Shown here one piece after another: positions 53,812 through 64,000 of a DNA stretch of 64,000 nucleotides. The notes under the pieces are model-generated. The model saw only the letters and a program-made list of their open reading frames with translations. It was not told where the DNA came from and searched no databases. This stretch comes from Mantis religiosa (Eukaryota > Arthropoda > Insecta > Mantodea > Mantidae). The stretch is taken from contig CM060947.1 in NCBI GenBank assembly GCA_030765055.1, positions 54,878,891 through 54,942,890 of the forward strand, given 5' to 3'. A program made the translations under genes and the position numbers. Position 1 is the first letter of the stretch. Every line of letters begins with the position of its first letter.

Positions 53812-55845
53812 ATGAGTCGCGTTTTTTACACATCTGCTTCACTTTCGTACCTCTCTAAGCAAAATTTTAACAAGGAAGAAATAGATGTACTTAACCAAGG
53901 CCTAAAAACATGTATAACATACTCCAGCAACCCGGATGAATTCATTGCAGACATAGAATTAGCAGTAGAAGGCTTGGAAACCATGGACAAAAATATAATT
54001 AGGAAAAAATCAGCTCCTATATTGGAAAACTTAATAAATAAAAAGCCAATAAAACATTTGAAACAAATTCAGATAATTAAATCTTTAAGGAAAAAGGATG
54101 TAATCTTCTCAAGGGCTGATAAAGGAAACAAAATAGTAATCTTAGATACAACTACATACAAAGAAAAAATGTTAGAGTTACTACAACAAAAAGAATTCCA
54201 GGAAATAGATTCTAATCCACTCAACCGATGCATAAAAGATGTACAAAAAACCATCATTAATAGTAAAATTTTAACAACTACAGAACAAAAAACTATCAAA
54301 CCAGACAACCCTACCCTTGCAAGAATATATGGTTTGCCTAAAATACACAAACCCAACATACCCATGAGACCCATTGTAAATAATATAAACACTCCTACTT
54401 ACCTTCTGGCAAAATGGCTAACCAAAAAATTTCAGTCCTTTCCACAATTCCATACTCAGAGTATAAAAAACTCTTTAGACCTGGTAGAAAAAATTCAAAA
54501 TCTTAAACTTAAACCTCATGACACTTTAGTATCCTTTGATGTCCGCTCCCTCTTCCCTAGCATTCCATTAGACAAACTTTTGATTCAACTGAAAAAATGG
54601 CTAAATTCTATAAACCTGGATGCCAATGCAATAGAAGAATATGTGGCAATGACTGAATTATGTATACATCAAAATTATTTTGTCTTCGATGGAAAATATT
54701 ATAAACAAATTTCAGGACTAGCTATGGGAAGCCCATTATCACCATTTTTGGCCAATCTATACATGAGCTTTTTCGAAACACATATTACTAAAGCCTTCCC
54801 TCATATGTTTAAAACATGGTACAGATACGTAGACGACATCTTTGCAATAGTGCCCTACAAACTAATAGATGATGCTTTGAAACTACTCAACCTGCAAGAA
54901 CCCAGCATACAATTCACAGTAGAAACTGAAGAGGACTGTACTCTACCTTTTTTAGACCTTAAAATCAAAAAAGGCAATGAAAAACTAGAATTTGGCATTC
55001 ATAGAAAAGCAACACACACAGATAATTACATCAAAGCAAATAGTTTCAACCCAATTCCACACAAACATGCAACCATCAACAGTCTAACACACAGATTAGT
55101 AAATCTACCTCTCAGCCAACAAGAATATCAAAACGAATACCATCAAATCTTAAAAACTGCAATCAAAAATGGATATGGAAAAAACCTTGTAGATAAAAAA
55201 CTAAAATTATTCAAACTTCAAAAGAAATTAAAACAGATCACAGCTCTCACACCAATAAAACAAGAAACTAGATTTGCTAAATTTACTTACCACCCCTGGG
55301 CCACAAAAAAGTTCCAAAAAATACTCAAGAAATACAATATAACATTGGCACCAAAAAACAATTACAACATTAAAAACCTACTTCACAGTAATAATACTGA
55401 TAAGATAAAACCAGAGGAAAAGTCAGGCATTTACAAAATTAAGTGTAAAGACTGTGAAAAAATTTACATAGGAAGGACAAAAAGGAACATAGGCACTAGA
55501 AAGAAAGAACACTTCAGGCACTTAAGATACAAAAATATTGATAAGTCCGCAATAGCAGCTCATTTCTGGTCTGAAAATCATGAAATTGAAGATAGCACAA
55601 AATTACTAAAATACGTACAAAAACATAGTGAACTCGTCATATGGGAGAGGATATACATAGAAAAACATAAAAACCAACTAATGAACTTTGAAATCCCGCT
55701 AGAAGAGAATCCCACATTTCAGTTCATCACTAAATCAACAGATGGCAGCAACAACCCCAGAATTACCCACACCGCTGGATCTAGCGTCAGTCGCACAAGA
55801 GCCGTAGATGCAAGCGAAGATTTGCGAAACATGTCCTCAAAATAG
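53812..55845 (+). CDS. PLE polyprotein: reverse transcriptase + GIY-YIG nuclease
   Basis: 677 codons without a stop. The N-terminal part (to about residue 160) is PLE-typical (IFSRADKGNKIVILD). RT motifs: YGLPKIHKPNIPMRPIV, VSFDVRSLFPSIP, GLAMGSPLSPFLANLYM (about 301-317), WYRYVDDIFAIV with catalytic YVDD (about 339-342), LPFLDLKI. A linker precedes GIY-YIG (about 537-590): SGIYKIKCKDCEKIYIGRTK, including a CX2C between GIY and YIG and the catalytic Arg, then HLRYKNIDKSAIAAHFWSEN. The enzyme is known to nick target DNA and copy element RNA. The first ATG lies in the inverted repeat, so a native N-terminus may be missing. The last codons overlap the hammerhead-like terminus. Confidence 0.95.
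   Translation: MSRVFYTSASLSYLSKQNFNKEEIDVLNQGLKTCITYSSNPDEFIADIELAVEGLETMDKNIIRKKSAPILENLINKKPIKHLKQIQIIKSLRKKDVIFSRADKGNKIVILDTTTYKEKMLELLQQKEFQEIDSNPLNRCIKDVQKTIINSKILTTTEQKTIKPDNPTLARIYGLPKIHKPNIPMRPIVNNINTPTYLLAKWLTKKFQSFPQFHTQSIKNSLDLVEKIQNLKLKPHDTLVSFDVRSLFPSIPLDKLLIQLKKWLNSINLDANAIEEYVAMTELCIHQNYFVFDGKYYKQISGLAMGSPLSPFLANLYMSFFETHITKAFPHMFKTWYRYVDDIFAIVPYKLIDDALKLLNLQEPSIQFTVETEEDCTLPFLDLKIKKGNEKLEFGIHRKATHTDNYIKANSFNPIPHKHATINSLTHRLVNLPLSQQEYQNEYHQILKTAIKNGYGKNLVDKKLKLFKLQKKLKQITALTPIKQETRFAKFTYHPWATKKFQKILKKYNITLAPKNNYNIKNLLHSNNTDKIKPEEKSGIYKIKCKDCEKIYIGRTKRNIGTRKKEHFRHLRYKNIDKSAIAAHFWSENHEIEDSTKLLKYVQKHSELVIWERIYIEKHKNQLMNFEIPLEENPTFQFITKSTDGSNNPRITHTAGSSVSRTRAVDASEDLRNMSSK
55799..55838 (+). 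ncRNA. Hammerhead-like motif, variant core CCGUAGA
   Basis: GAG, CCGTAGA (55802-55808), stem II GCAA/TTGC, GAAAC (55826-55830), self-complementary ACATGT, C, CTC pairing with GAG. It differs from CUGANGA at two positions, as in the copy at 29980. It overlaps the ORF end. Confidence 0.45.
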
Positions 55846-55911
55846 GTACGAAAGTGAAGCAGATGTGTAAAAAACGCGACTCATCTAAAATTTAATAATT
55901 GCAATACATAT

Positions 55912-57110
55912 TTTAGTCACTCTTGCACTGTTTGGCTTAGTGCATATATTTTAGGGATAAAGAAGATCAAAGTTCTGACAAATTTATACTTCAAGGGGTT
56001 CCCCTAAAAAGCATCCTGCAACCTTGGCTAGACAGCTCTTTGCCTCTAGAAAGTACTTATGCACATCAATATACTTAACACATTTTTCATTAAGAAATAT
56101 TTTTATAGCTAGTCTAATCTTAGCTTGCTAACTTAGTTTCACGCTCTTGCCCACATTTTCAATATCTATGTGTATGAGTGTGTTAGCATTTTCCAGAATG
56201 CTGAGTTTAATTAGCCTTTCCATTAGCTCTTGGGTGATGCAGAATGCAGGCTTTGGTGTTTGAAATTCTCTCAAGAAAGGTTCAAATGCAAAAGTGATCA
56301 ATAAGAAATGTAATTTAGAGAGCAGAAGATGGTCTTGAACAGTCTTTGATATCTCTTCCATTGGTAGCAATGTTTTTCTGTTAAACCAGTAGCAATTGCA
56401 AAATTTCAAAGTAAAATTCTTGCATTTTGTTTCGTAAATATAATCAGTTCATTGTGCTGGAGAATCTTTGAAAGCACTATGAACTGACTTCAGAAACTTG
56501 TTAATTTTCCAGCCAGTTTTCTGAATGCTGCCTGAAATGCACCATGGACTACATGTAGGCCACATGATCCAATATCAATTACTTCTGGGTCTTCTTCAAG
56601 GTTTTTTTTTTGTTTTTGTTTTTTTTAAGGAGTTCAACAAAGGTAGTTTACATGAGGCCTGTACATGCGTACATGCAAGATCTTTTTCTGTTCTATTTTG
56701 TCTCCAACATACCCTTTGAAGCCTCACAATAGGCAAGCTGCAGAGAAATGAGCCAGAAAAGAATTCCAATCTCTTGATGTCGCTTTTCTTTTGTTCTTTT
56801 TCCAAAAATAAATGGCTAAATCCATTTGCAGGAGCTTTGATATCCTATTGAAAGATTCATCAAAACACATGACTATGTGTTTTGTATATTTCAATTCATT
56901 AGTAATCTTGTGACTGAAATATGGTGCAAGTCCAACGCAAGCAAGCTACAAAGTTTTCATGCAACTCTCTTTGAACATCTTAAAGGCATTGTTGACACCC
57001 TCTTGAACTCTGAAACTTCCTTTAGTGCTATGGATGATGGTCACATGGATGACCCAAGTAAGTTCAGCTACTCTGACATTGTTGTCAGAAAGGGATCCTA
57101 GCTTGGAAGT
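55912..57110 (-). pseudogene. hAT-like transposase relic (minus strand)
   Basis: Minus strand frames include GWKINKFLKSVHSAFKDSPA, FCNCYWFNRKTLLPMEEISK, VQDHLLLSKLHFLLITFAFE and PAFCITQELMERLIKL. These resemble the RNase-H-like region of hAT-derived proteins of the ZNF862/KRBA2 kind. Stops and shifts are frequent. Confidence 0.6.
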
Positions 57111-57590
57111 AGATTAGATGTGGCTGCCACAGGCCTACACACATTTGCAGATGTAAATGTATACACAAATGGCAGTCACAGATGATGTAGTCATTTGAAT
57201 AAACAGATTAATTCTTGTAACTGCGTTAGGTTGATATAAAACTAAATCTGCTAAAACTGTGCTCAACTTATGAAATGCACACATAGATATTTGGAGTAGA
57301 TTTATCAACAATATAGCTTTTAAATGTTGTTTATCTGTTCTTAACGTAAGTCAAAGCTAGAGTTGCAGCGCCCAAGGTGCCCGGGTTTGGAATGAATTCT
57401 CCAGGTATATGGGCCAATGACTTTAATCTGCGTGCTTTGATAGACCTTATTCTTTAATTATTTTGAATAATTATGTTTGACTATTAATTTCTTATTGTAA
57501 CAAAATGCTGATTTCTATTCTTATTTGCAATTTTTCATTGTATGCATGATATTCCACTTGCACAATAAATAAATTGCATTTTAAATGCAA
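57111..57590. other. Unassigned spacer
   Basis: No assignable features; slightly GC-richer at 57370-57420. Confidence 0.35.
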
Positions 57591-57599
57591 ATTTACCTG

Positions 57600-58310
57600 T
57601 ATTTTCTAAAACAATTAGATTTTTGGAAAAAGAGGACACATGTTCACGAGATTATGTTGGAAGTAAAGAAACAAATAGAGGATCATAAGGACAAATAAGT
57701 TTTATGGATTTGAAATTAATATATCCTTAGAACTTTACAGATAAGGAAAACAACATTCTAGTAAAAGAGTGCACACTTGTTTACGACAGACTAATAAAGT
57801 ATCTTAATAAATAGTACAACTTTAGTGGGAATGACAATATGTATAAAATTGTGTCCGTGCTAGATTTATGGAAACTAAAACTCTTTTCATTTAATGACTT
57901 AATCAAAGTGGGGAAGAAATTGAAAAATAGTTTCAATGGAAACAAACCATATAAGTATTCTGTTTGAAATCGCTAGTATTAAATCTAGATAGGAAGGATA
58001 ATAATTTTATTGTTGTAAAGTGTGGAATGAGTTTTTCAAAAAATCTGATGCACCAAATTTGTTCAAAATAATGCAGCATTCCTCACAAATCCTGGGAGTA
58101 ATGTACACATTGAACGGGTGTTTAGTGTAATGAGTGTGTTATGGTCAGATGTCAGAAACAAAATGTCAACGGAACTTATGAAAGCCAAGATTTCTGTTTA
58201 GATGAATTTGAAAATAGATTTTGAAGATTCCTACAATATGGTTCTTAAAAACAAGACTCTTCTGAATGCATAGAGATCCTCAAAAAATATGTTGAATAAT
58301 AAGGTATACT
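57600..58310 (+). pseudogene. hAT-like C-terminal dimerisation region relic (plus strand)
   Basis: Near 58110-58280 the plus strand reads SNVHIERVFSVMSVLWSDVR, then KMSTELMKAKISV, and YNMVLKNKTLLNA, matching the hAT C-terminal signature (SNA-VERVFS-M). Orientation is opposite to the hAT relic at 55912-57110, so the two halves face each other. Confidence 0.65.
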
Positions 58311-58394
58311 TTTATAACAGTAATATTTCATTATTATTTTAATTTGGCATGGTATAGGTGCACTTTTTTTTTTTTTAATTTACATCCTCCAACG

Positions 58395-58620
58395 TTAAAT
58401 CATATCGGACAATGAAAAGAATGGGTGAAATGATGCTCAAATGAGTCCAGGGTCCATAGAACTTAAGAGTTAACCAACATTCGTCTTCCAGGATAAGGGA
58501 AAACCCTGGAAGAAACCTTATCCAGGTAACTCACCCTGACCGAGATTCGAACTCGGGACCTCTTGAACATGAGGCAGACATGCTACCACCACGCTACCGA
58601 GGCGGGCAGTAGATGCACTT
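58395..58620 (-). mobile_element. SINE family B
   Basis: Minus strand: GCCCGCCTCGGTAGCGTGGT, GTAGCATGTCTGCCTC (A-box side), GAGGTCCCGAGTTCGAATCTC (B box), TTTCTTCCAGGG and a CATTTCACCCATTC end before TCCGATATGATTTAACG. Confidence 0.88.
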
Positions 58621-59690
58621 AGCGGTAATGACAGCATTAGTATTAGCCTAAGTAGTAGTACATTTTTATTATCTGAGTAAAAATTGTCACTGTAATAATA
58701 GACAAAATTCTGTTTAACAATTTGTCCCCAACTGTACAAACTATGTCATGTTATTTTTTTTTTCTCTCCGTGGTCCACTGACTAGTCTTCAGGCCTGCCT
58801 CAAGGTCATTCTGGCAACCCTAGGTGAAGCCCATGGTAAGCCTTTAATGTAACCAAGAATATGTGCAAAGAATTTGAGAGAACCCAGATTTTCATCATGC
58901 ATAAGTACTATCAGGTGTGTCACATGGTGGGGCCTTCGAATGCGGCATGTACGCTCTTGGCGCACTGTCTGGTGTATACCGGAAAGCAGGCTGCATGTAT
59001 GGATGTTCCACGCACTTCCTATGGTACAATTAAAATTACTTTAGGATCCTGACAGCTGCCATGAAGCACGTGGTGGAGTGGTGGCGGGGAAAGCAACTTA
59101 TTTACAAAGGCAGGTTTTCTGTTCCAAATCTCTCATTTTGTGGTTGATAACATGCACAATGTACTGACATACTTATAAGTTATTAATCGACTCCCTTTAA
59201 ATTTAATACTTACAGACATTCATCAGCAATGGCACATTCTTTGCTTCTTCAGATGAGATTTTCATTTACATGCATTATTTCTTGATAATTTTCTTAATTT
59301 TTGTTCATAACCACTGCCCATTCTCCCAGTATATTTCAAACATTGTGCCGAGGGAATATACAACACTTTATTGGCAACATAATATTGAGACACACTGTAT
59401 ATACAGCATTTATGAATTCCAGCAAATTATAAGAACTGCAAGGACAAAATGACTCACCTTTTACGAACTGGAGAGAGAATGCTGAAATATTGTCTGCCCT
59501 ATTCACTGCTGCATTTCTCGCTTTATGCAATTACCCTGACACGTGGCTGGTGAGAGCTCTTTTGCCATGTTACTTAAGGCGAACATTTTTTGTTGCATAA
59601 TTTGCAAATGGCACCTTTTGACTCATTGTGTACTTCTTGCAACCAATATTGAAACTCTGGATGTGCAGATGGTGTTAACCACACTGAATT
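58621..59690. other. Flank with LINE and PLE scraps
   Basis: 58785-58860 on the minus strand gives ILGYIKGLPWASPRVA, a diverged piece of the 2160-4215 LINE family. 59170-59215 repeats the TTAATCGACTCCC end of PLE family A. Nothing else assigned. Confidence 0.45.
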
Positions 59691-59694
59691 TCAG

Positions 59695-59950
59695 GCCACG
59701 CCATGGCTGAGCAGTTAGACCGCTTGGCTTTCAGCAAGGTGTCCCAGTTCGATCCCAGGCGACTGCAAAGTGAGATTTGTGGTGGACAACATGGCAAGTT
59801 TTCTCTAGGATCTCCAGTTTTTCCCAACCTCTCTTTCCACCAGTGCTCCATCTTCATCTCATGTATCATCAGTGTCACAGCCTACATGCTGCATGTAGTA
59901 AAAGTGGGCATTAAACTCCACACATTTCATGTCACACTAAATTTGCTATG
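59695..59950 (+). mobile_element. tRNA-derived SINE family C
   Basis: GCCATGGCTGAGCAGTTAGA (A-box region) and CCAGTTCGATCCCAGGC (B box), followed by a body ending near GGGCATTAAACTCCACA. Such an ending is typical of a tRNA-headed insect SINE. It is not a tRNA gene because the anticodon arm does not pair well. Confidence 0.65.
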
Positions 59951-60715
59951 TACTGTGATCTCTAAAACATTTTCCATGCAAAAGTCGAAAACAATGATTC
60001 TACCACTACATGCTGTGACAGTTTTTTCCACGACAGTTGCATCACAATTCGGCTACCAATCAACAAAAGCACGACAATGTACACTAAACAGTCCAGTACT
60101 TCAGATCATAGACGATCAGTATTAGGGGAAAAAATAATTAAGGCTATCTGTAAGCGATTTCATAGACTTTTTGACCAAAATAGGTCAGCATTTCCTCTTA
60201 AAGCACTAGTAAGAAAATTACTAAATTGACATAATGTCACTATGCTACTACTGCCCTCACAATCGGGTATATTCAAGGTCCGCAGGCAAGACCATGCGTC
60301 CTGCCCTCCAGCTGATCTTGAGAGGTTGGAACTTCTATTGTGTTTCGGAAGAATGTTCTTAATGTAAATAGTGTTAAAAGTGAGTGCAATACAAGGTTTT
60401 ATGGTTTACCTATATTTTGGATGCTTGTTTTAACACTATGTAAACTTAATTGTGAATTTAGCTGAGTTGCAACCATGGATTATTTTCGAACGAATAGTAA
60501 TATTCTGTGCCGTGGCATAGTGAGCTTTGGTTCCCTTGTATACCATTTTCCTTGCCATTACATGCGTGAAATTTATGCTATTTTGGATAATAATCAAACT
60601 CCCATCGGGGTTTATTAAGGCTATAATATGAGACCTTAAAAGTTCAACATAAGGTATTATAGAACTTATTCACTGGTGTGTATATACCAAGTATACATTA
60701 GAAACATTAGCACAT

Positions 60716-60754
<39 letters not shown>

Positions 60755-61310
60755 AACTTGTACACACGCAAACATTCTGCTTTTGTTACTAGGAGTATAG
60801 AAAATACCTGTTAGCACCCCACCAGTCAGTTGATAGTTCAGCTGAGAAAGAGACGCCAGCGAGCTGAGTTCAGTTGGAGAGACGTTTGAGAAGTTGAGTG
60901 TAACTGAGAATCCATGCAAATTATGTAGAAAATGAAGCTAGCTACAGTGAAGCAATGAATATTATACAAGTATAACAATTTGCAACATTTTTCTCCTGTG
61001 GTTTTCTGTGACTGAAGATGCGGACAAGAGTTCGTGAAATTGATATCAATTAAAAATAAGAATTAAAACCATTTTCTTAAGTTAAAGTGAGGCTTTTGTT
61101 GCAAATTGTTATATTTGTATAATATCCATGCAAATTGTTCGGCAGAATATACATAATCACTTTATTGCACTGCTATCAGATCAGAATTAAATGTCACAAT
61201 GGAGATATTGAACTTATTAAGCAAAATCAAGACCATACAATCTGTAAACAAGAAAATCGACTCAAAAATGGGAAAATGGAACCTGTAATGAAGATGGGGA
61301 GTGACGAGGA
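59951..61310. other. Unassigned flank with (TA)n
   Basis: (TA)n at 60719-60751. The stretch 60560-61130 might be an LTR of the downstream gag relic but I could not fix TG...CA edges. Confidence 0.35.
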
Positions 61311-61319
61311 TAGTTAAGT

Positions 61320-63195
61320 TTTGTGATGGAGTTGCACACAGAAACGAAGACCAAAATGCCTAAGATGTTGATGGAGCTATTAACAAACATTAAGAAGACT
61401 AGCCAGATTCAAGGAAGACTTGGAAGAGCTCCAGGGGAAGGTAGAAGATCTTGGTCATCATGTTAGAATCCTGGAACAATAGGTCGAAGTCCTCACCAAG
61501 GAACCTAATGCCATGGTTGGAAACAAATGCTTCATGGAAGACATAAGGATTTGAAGGCTGAGGCACCAGGACGTGACAAAACATATACCTATGCGGATCA
61601 AGTCACAAAAATATGACGGAACTCTTTAACGTTTGATAACTTCCGCCATCAGTTTGCTACCTATAATTGATAGCAGAATAGGGAGGTAACACACCTGATA
61701 ACCAACCTCCAGGGATGAACGAGTAAGATTTTCAATGCGATTCTGACCTTGGTGATGTCTGGGAAACCCTCGAAAAGCGGTTCGGAAACTATTGCTTGGC
61801 TGCAGATTATCGCAGCTCAAGCCATTGCGGCAACAGACAGGAAAGATGTTGCGGGAGTTCACTGTCTCAATTGAAAAGCTGATGAACAAAACTCTGTGAA
61901 CTTCCCACAAAGTTCCATGTTCCAGGAAGCTGCATACTCCTTTGACAACCTCGAAATACAACATAAAATGATGTTCAGCAACTACAACATCATCCACGAA
62001 GTGTTAAGGCCATGTTGAGGATGCAGACAGTCAGACTGCTGTTCCCAACTTGAAGACAGGAATACATATGATGGACACAGGATTAACAAAGGGGGAGAAA
62101 AAAAACCAAAGATTTTCAAGTTACGTAAGTTAGGGGCATGGCCAGCTAGGACACCTGGCGAAGGACTGTGCAGAAACCAAACTGAGAAGACGAAGTAACA
62201 GACGTCGTGGTTAGGGACATATCGGGGCCCTATTCGCCCGGCTCAGTAGAGTAGACGGTAGCGCGTCTGCCTCACATTCAAGAGGTTCTGAGTTCGAATC
62301 TCGGTCAGGACGAGGTTAAGGATAAGAATAAGGTTTTTTTCGGGGTTTTCCCTTATCCTGAAAGACGAATGTACGGTAACTCTAAGCTCTATGGACCCTG
62401 GACTCGTTTGAGCACCATTTCACCCATTTCATTCATCGTCTGATATATTTAACATTGACGACGTAAATTAAAAGAAAAAAAATATCAGGGCCCTATTCAT
62501 CATTCCCTCAAATGACGCCGAGTACCTTGGACAGAAGAGTGGGTGACAGCCTCCTCATACAGTACAGAATACACGAAAGCTGTCAGATACTAGCAGACAA
62601 GTGCAGCCGTGATGTGGTGAAAGGCTTACAGTCAAGAAAGCCGAGTCGATCTTACCAGCTAGTGATGGTGTCGGATACCTTTCTGTGGATGAGGCTCTAC
62701 TGGAGTTGACTAAGTGCATGACGCAAGGATAATCTGAGGTTGTGATAACTGAGTCTAAATGCCCTCAGGACCCACATCGGCAGAAAGGTCTTGCAAGACT
62801 AGATATTGTTAGGCAGCCATAACGAACAACCGGGCATCTACATGATCCTGATGGAGGATGTGATTGTGCCCACATGAAGTGACATGGTTATAAATTCACG
62901 CCTGGGAGGCCAATTGTCAAGGAAGCTGATTTTAGATACTACTGAATGGATAATCCATTGCCAACGCGCTGTTGTATTGCTGGGAGGAATGGCTACAAGG
63001 CTGCTAAATTCATCTGACATTGACCAGAACATTTAGGCCGGAATGGGGTTGGGAGAATGTAACCCAACTGTGGGCATACTAACACGCAACAGATCTGAGC
63101 ATGCAGCACCATCAAAAGATCTGATTCTTGAGTACATAACATGTGAAAGGAAGTAAGCAAAAATTAAATCATGAGAAACTATGTAGAATACAAAA
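61320..63195 (+). pseudogene. Ty3/gypsy-type gag relic, split by a SINE
   Basis: Plus-strand words spread over three frames: FKEDLEELQGKVEDLGHHVR (coiled coil), KYDGTL and FDNFRHQFATY, then LGDVWETLEKRFGNYCLAAD, then a zinc knuckle remnant CYVS-GHGQLGHLAKDC near 62125-62180. The order matches Ty3/gypsy Gag. SINE family B interrupts at 62236-62481. The part after 62499 is probably the start of pol but I could not identify protease or RT. Confidence 0.6.
62236..62481 (+). mobile_element. SINE family B with 17-bp TSD
   Basis: ATATCGGGGCCCTATTC (62219-62235) and ATATCAGGGCCCTATTC (62482-62498) differ at one base. The head reads GCCCGGCTCAGTAGAGTAGA, with GAGTTCGAATCTCGG as B box; the tail is AATTAAAAGAAAAAAA. 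Confidence 0.92.
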
Positions 63196-63209
63196 ACATC
63201 AAGTTATAA

Positions 63210-63385
63210 TGTACATGTTTAGACTTTCATGGCCGGCATTAATCCAATAGAATTTTGTTTCAATCTAGTTGTAAACAGCCAGGACTGAATCTCTGAAGAT
63301 GCCCGATGGAGGTACGGGCGAAACGTCAGATATTTTTGCATCGTCTAGACCACGCCCTTCAAGCCTGGAAACAACATTCTATTGG
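63210..63385 (+). mobile_element. Short PLE (ACGT family) with 12-bp TSD
   Basis: ATCAAGTTATAA lies at 63198-63209 and 63386-63397. Inner inverted words CCAATAGAATTTTGTTTC and GAAACAACATTCTATTGG form a terminal hairpin around the ribozyme motif. The start TTAGACTTTCATGGCCGGC resembles the 28211 element. Confidence 0.85.
63289..63331 (+). ncRNA. Hammerhead ribozyme motif (canonical core)
   Basis: Stem I ATCT, core CTGAAGA (63293-63299), stem II GCCCG/CGGGC, GAAACGTC (63320-63327), then AGAT pairing with ATCT. Stem III is self-complementary ACGT and H17 is C. It is the best-formed motif together with 4312 and 28369. Confidence 0.8.
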
Positions 63386-63594
63386 ATCAAGTTATAAATT
63401 TTAACCTGTGCTCCACAATATATTCTATTTAAATCAGTGAATTTTTTCTTTGCAATGTTGAAAATTCAGAATCAAATACTAAATATGGGAGGGAAAAAAT
63501 GTATATAGTGCTTGTTAAAACACACATACACACAACAGATCTCCATTGAAGAGTAAATGCAGATTATGCAAAGCAGAAGCATAACAGTCGAGTA

Positions 63595-63840
63595 TTGAAT
63601 AAATCAGCCACTACAAAGTTCCTTGGTGTTCATCTAGATGGAGGGCTTGGATTAAATAATCATATGATTAGTTGGCTAGTAAATTTAACAGTGGAATACT
63701 TAAATTAATTCTTAAAAGTACATTACCGACCACCCAACTAGAGCTCACTCTAAACCACTTTTTATACAACTAGGAATACTTATGCTGCCTGCAATGAACA
63801 TATTGGACGGCTTTTTATGTGTTAAAACAAACTTAAGTAC
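63595..63840 (+). pseudogene. LINE RT C-terminal scrap
   Basis: KSATTKFLGVHLDGGLGLNN and LKSTLPTTQLELTLNHFLYN, with shifts, match the KFLGV region of the VPQGS LINEs. Only about 250 bases remain. Confidence 0.6.
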
Positions 63841-63845
63841 TCCTC

Positions 63846-64000
63846 AAAGTATAAATTTGGAAGAAGCGTAGGGACGGTGAAGCACAAATTAATACAAAAG
63901 TGAATCGAGAAAATATTGACACATTGCTTCACTCACACTGTTTATTCACAGGACATGTTTCAAGAGCTCTCGCTCCTATCATCAGCTCCTATCCTTACTA
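63846..64000 (-). mobile_element. PLE terminus (ACATGT family), cut by window end
   Basis: Minus-strand tail GTGAAGCACAAATT and TGAATCGAGAAAATATTGAC match the 38797 copy. The element continues beyond base 64000, so it may be longer than the foldback at 38.8 kb. Confidence 0.75.
63948..63990 (-). ncRNA. Hammerhead ribozyme-like motif (canonical core)
   Basis: Minus strand: core CTGATGA (63979-63985), stem II AGGAGC/GCTCTT with loop GAGA (one G-U pair), GAAAC (63957-63961), self-complementary ACATGT, H17 = C. Stem I pairs over only two bases. Confidence 0.6.

Larger units (their letters stand above)
53755..55897 (+). mobile_element. Penelope-like element with long intact ORF, inverted termini, 14-bp TSD
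   Basis: ATTGCAATACATAT lies at 53741-53754 and 55898-55911. The element is 2143 bp. Its left end (ATCGAGATTCAACTGTATTG) is the same as in the 29769 copy. Terminal inverted repeats of about 57 bases (from AATTATTAAATTTTAGATGA to TTTCGTACCT) match perfectly by eye. The left repeat is fused directly to coding sequence at about 53861, so the 5' part of the ORF may be lost. It is nested in a minus-strand hAT relic. The perfect TSD and open frame suggest recent insertion. Confidence 0.95.

Overview
This is eukaryotic, almost certainly insect, nuclear DNA. It is AT-rich and intron-rich, full of nested transposon relics, and has no bacterial-style operons. The only host gene I can support is a cytochrome P450 of the CYP4 family (closest in character to CYP4C) on the + strand. 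Eleven exons can be joined by eye between 7419 and 51145. All junctions are GT-AG, all phases match, and the join gives 456 complete codons plus a stop. The first exon, carrying the membrane anchor and proline-rich hinge, is missing and probably lies upstream of base 1. Introns reach about 7.4 kb because they are filled with mobile elements. The repeat content (Penelope-like elements, several non-LTR families, mariner, IS630-like, piggyBac and hAT relics, tRNA-derived SINEs) and the CYP4C-like protein suggest a large-genome, probably hemimetabolous insect; that last point is inference.

Layout. 1-7418: region before the first visible exon, with a minus-strand LINE (2160-4215), a minus-strand Penelope-like element (PLE) split by a plus-strand LINE (about 4215-6760), and several small PLE insertions. 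7419-14698: first visible intron, with a LINE, PLE foldbacks, and a 1.6-kb element with inverted LTR-like arms around a Ty3/gypsy pol fragment. 14699-21956: LINE/PLE nest, piggyBac relic, SINE debris. 21956-29587: LINE, head-to-head SINE pair, mariner-like foldback, a PLE foldback, a 214-bp palindrome and long CA/CCCA microsatellites. 29587-41674: exons 4-7 with a PLE touching the exon 5 acceptor, mariner and IS630-like relics, and a LINE with an RNase H domain. 41674-51145: exons 8-11, a 1.5-kb palindromic PLE, a long TTA repeat, a solo LTR and two minisatellites. 51146-64000: downstream flank with a solo LTR, a PLE with an open 677-codon RT plus GIY-YIG ORF nested in a hAT relic, a decayed Ty3/gypsy gag, SINEs, and two PLE ends.

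The dominant theme is Penelope-like retroelements. I count at least 13 insertions, most reduced to foldback (palindromic) copies of the 3' terminal region, and ten have target-site duplications that can be read directly. Their termini carry hammerhead-ribozyme-like motifs (CUGANGA, stem II, GAAA, a self-complementary stem III, cleavage position H17). Six to seven loci keep a canonical core and two families share altered cores. Two PLE copies lie directly against splice sites of the P450 gene.
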